A stretch of DNA of 64,000 nt from assembly GCF_003330725.1 (NCBI RefSeq), contig NZ_CP030840.1:4092001-4156000 (forward strand), given 5' to 3'. Positions 62,256 through 64,000 of this stretch are shown here, in pieces (the first letter of the stretch is position 1; every line of letters begins with the position of its first letter). The translations under genes and the position numbers were made by a program. Below the pieces are notes generated by a model. The model had not been told where the DNA came from and searched no databases. It saw nothing but the letters and a program-made list of their open reading frames with translations. The stretch is from Acidisarcina polymorpha (lineage in GTDB: Bacteria > Acidobacteriota > Terriglobia > Terriglobales > Acidobacteriaceae).

Positions 62256-63065
62256 TCAAGGTAGAAAGGCGGCCACAGGATTTGATAGTGTGCCCACCCC
62301 TTCCACTGAGACCTCAACGAGATCGCCTGGCTGCATAGGAGCAACGCCCGCCGGCGTTCCGGTAGGAATAAGATCTCCGGGCAGCAGCGTCATGGCCGCC
62401 GTGATGTAGCGAAGCAGGTGGGCGATGGGGAAGATGAGGTCGATCGTGCTTCCATGCTGCTTCACATTACCGTTGAGCCGGGTCTCGACCTCCAGGCCGA
62501 GGTCGGGATCGATTTCATTGGTGACGATCGGGCCCACTGGGCAAAAGGTGTCGAATCCCTTGGCGCGGGACCATTGCCCGTCAGATTTCTGAAGGTCGCG
62601 GGCGGTTACGTCGTTGACGATGGTGTATCCACGGATATATTGCCTGACGTCCTCGTCGGGCTGAATGCGGCTGGCACGTTTGCCAATGACGACGGCGAGC
62701 TCCCCCTCGAAATCGACACGGCTCGATTGCGGTGGAATGCAGATAGTTTCGCCGCTGGCGAGGATCGCGGAGGGAGCTTTCAGAAACAGCAGCGGCTCTT
62801 TGGGGACCTCGTTGCCCAGTTCGGCTGCGTGATCACGATAGTTGCGGCCGATGCAGACGATCTTCGACGGGACGACTGGGGCGAACAATGTAGCCCGGCC
62901 GAAGGGTACCGGTTCAAAGGCGGCAGCCTCCGCTTCGCTCGGAAACCTGGTCCAGGCGTCCTCCTCAGGAGGCGGCAACAGAATCTCGATCCAGTCATGG
63001 CCGCCCCGTTGACGCACTTCTCCGTACTGTGGACCAAAGTCGGTTTGAAAGCGGCAATATCGCAT
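62256..63065 (-). CDS. fumarylacetoacetate hydrolase-family protein
   Basis: A 269-residue enzyme of the FAH superfamily, which cleaves C-C bonds or decarboxylates acyl-pyruvates with Mg. It has VCIGRNYRDHAAELG, LFLKAPSAI, the metal-binding VDFEGELAVVIGKRA (Glu pair), YTIVNDVTARDLQ, KGFDTFCPVGPIV and the late PTGTPAGVAPMQPGDLVEVS. It best resembles acylpyruvase-like members (YcgM/FAHD1). The ATG at 63065 follows GGAGA; the open frame extends to 63164 into the neighbouring Fn3 gene, which is unlikely to be used. It lies 25 bp downstream of that gene and is probably co-transcribed. Confidence 0.9.
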   Translation of the reverse strand: MRYCRFQTDFGPQYGEVRQRGGHDWIEILLPPPEEDAWTRFPSEAEAAAFEPVPFGRATLFAPVVPSKIVCIGRNYRDHAAELGNEVPKEPLLFLKAPSAILASGETICIPPQSSRVDFEGELAVVIGKRASRIQPDEDVRQYIRGYTIVNDVTARDLQKSDGQWSRAKGFDTFCPVGPIVTNEIDPDLGLEVETRLNGNVKQHGSTIDLIFPIAHLLRYITAAMTLLPGDLIPTGTPAGVAPMQPGDLVEVSVEGVGTLSNPVAAFLP

Positions 63066-63090
63066 TGGCAGGTTTCTCCGGTAGTACGAA

Positions 63091-64000
63091 CTATGGTTTG
63101 GTGCGCAGAGTTTCGGTGACTTCCACCGAGCGGGCGCTTTCATTGCCATCCCGGTCGATAGCACTGACCGAATAGGTGTATTCTTGCCCTGGTTTTGCGG
63201 TCAGGTCGCGGTACGAGGGGGTCTCTAGGGGAGCGTCCGCGGGTGAGACGCGGGTTGGTTCGCTGCTTCCTTGACGGCGGTAGACTGCGTATCCAGCCAG
63301 ATCGCTTTCAGTATTCGGAGCCCAAGATAAGTCGATAGCGCCCTCATCTGGTGCGGCAACGGCGGCAAGGCCGATTGGGGGCCGAGGGGGAAAAGTGTCC
63401 TTGGTTGTCACGCTAATCTCTGAGCTCGTAGCCCCTTCCACCTGAACCGACTTACCGTTGACCGTGACTACCTCGGCACGGGAGAGTCGATAGCTGTAGC
63501 GCTGATTCGGCGCTGCATCAGGATCGAGGACCTTGCCGGTCTCCAGGCCATCCGGCTGCTGCACAGTGAGCATTTGGTCTTTGACAAGCTGCGGCGACGA
63601 TTCTGCAAAAGGAGAGTGTCCCGGTTTGGCGGAGGTTGAAGGCTTGGAGATCGAAAGTAGAGTGCGTTGAATCTCGATCTTGTGCTCGTCTCCGTTTAAG
63701 GAGGATGGCTGCCACTGCAGCAGCACGCCGGACGCTGTCATCTCTCCGCGCACGCCGGAAAGCGGCGGCGGGGCTGCTCCGGCGAGAGTGTAGACCGGGT
63801 TCGAAGCTCCTGCAGAGCGGCCGTGCCTATTACGAACCTCAATCGTATAGCTAAGCAATTGCTTGGAACCACCCGCCAAAGAGGCTGGCAGAGTATCTAC
63901 ATAGCTGGCGGGCTTTTCAGGGGGAAAGCTGACATCGGCCACAGTCTCGCAGGAACCATTGCCCACCTGGCGGCAAATGTGCACCGGTTGCGGGCCCTTG
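63091..64000 (-). CDS. fibronectin type III protein (partial, N-terminus outside window)
   Basis: At least 303 codons of a secreted-type protein whose 5' end lies beyond the window; the frame is open through the edge. Two or three fibronectin type III domains are visible. The last reads FPPRPPIGLAAVAAPDEGAI, DLSWAPNTESDLAGYAVYRR and QEYTYSVSAIDRDGNESARS, and an earlier one has TIEVRNRHGRSAGASNPVY. These are beta-sandwich modules for binding or spacing, typical of cell-surface lipoproteins. It sits just upstream of the FAA-hydrolase gene on the same strand; the functional link is unknown. Confidence 0.8.
   Translation of the reverse strand, partial: KGPQPVHICRQVGNGSCETVADVSFPPEKPASYVDTLPASLAGGSKQLLSYTIEVRNRHGRSAGASNPVYTLAGAAPPPLSGVRGEMTASGVLLQWQPSSLNGDEHKIEIQRTLLSISKPSTSAKPGHSPFAESSPQLVKDQMLTVQQPDGLETGKVLDPDAAPNQRYSYRLSRAEVVTVNGKSVQVEGATSSEISVTTKDTFPPRPPIGLAAVAAPDEGAIDLSWAPNTESDLAGYAVYRRQGSSEPTRVSPADAPLETPSYRDLTAKPGQEYTYSVSAIDRDGNESARSVEVTETLRTKP

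Overview
The window reads as a chromosomal segment of a Gram-negative acidobacterium, most likely class Terriglobia (Acidobacteriaceae-like). This is inferred from gene families, not from a search. The markers are lipid A and Kdo genes (fabZ-lpxA-lpxI, kdsC), a 1.1-kaa TonB-dependent receptor with an N-terminal carboxypeptidase-regulatory-like domain, a long SBBP-repeat secreted protein, a DUF2382 stress protein, and several exported glycoside hydrolases. No rRNA, intact tRNA, CRISPR array, transposase or integrase was seen.

Layout. 1-6.4 kb (+): end of an unidentified gene, then a lipid A operon fabZ-lpxA-lpxI, a periplasmic PrxQ-type peroxiredoxin, a DinB-like protein, an AsmA-family protein and a cupin. 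6.5-7.5 kb (-): DUF2382 protein, sharing a bidirectional terminator with the cupin. 7.8-19.8 kb (+): rplA-rplJ-rplL-[attenuator]-rpoB-rpoC. It has its own promoter and leader, and rplK is absent from its usual place. Period-7 AGCT repeats abut the rplJ and rpoC ribosome binding sites, and RpoB carries a cysteine-rich insertion. 19.8-24.5 kb: an accessory islet that looks AT-richer, with a nuclease-helicase (DUF2075), a decayed DUF433/DUF5615 toxin-antitoxin pair, small proteins and a membrane acyltransferase pseudogene. 24.5-27.2 kb (-): cytochrome c, metK and a RodZ-like protein. 27.5-30.2 kb (+): an FtsX-type permease and a GT39-like mannosyl/arabinosyl-type transferase. 30.3-37.2 kb: aldo-keto reductase, GH18 chitinase, kdsC, and a Tat-exported GH2 enzyme resembling exo-glucosaminidases. 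37.3-41.7 kb (+): a two-gene membrane/exported His-Met-rich module and two SDR dehydrogenases, the first behind a perfect 13-bp inverted repeat. 41.8-45.1 kb (-): acyltransferase 3, pyrH, pdxH and an exported glutathione peroxidase. 45.3-54.5 kb: AIM24-family protein, SBBP protein, GT2, the TonB receptor (apparently leaderless) and CsbD. 54.6-60.1 kb: DoxX-like membrane protein, then a small islet with an AbrB-PIN toxin-antitoxin pair and a frameshifted gene. This islet lies between the true tsf 3' end and a second, diverged tsf 3' end. Then comes the rplM-rpsI-rpsB-tsf operon (-). 60.3-64 kb (-): VOC protein, transaldolase, FAA-hydrolase family protein and a fibronectin-III protein that runs off the window.

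The most unusual points are: (1) the 1.7-kb toxin-antitoxin islet bracketed by two directly repeated tsf 3' ends, suggesting integration into tsf; (2) AGCTNNN heptad repeats immediately upstream of rplJ and rpoC; (3) the eight-cysteine insertion in RpoB; (4) the rplA operon starting without rplK; (5) the undescribed W/H-rich membrane protein paired with a His/Met-rich exported protein.
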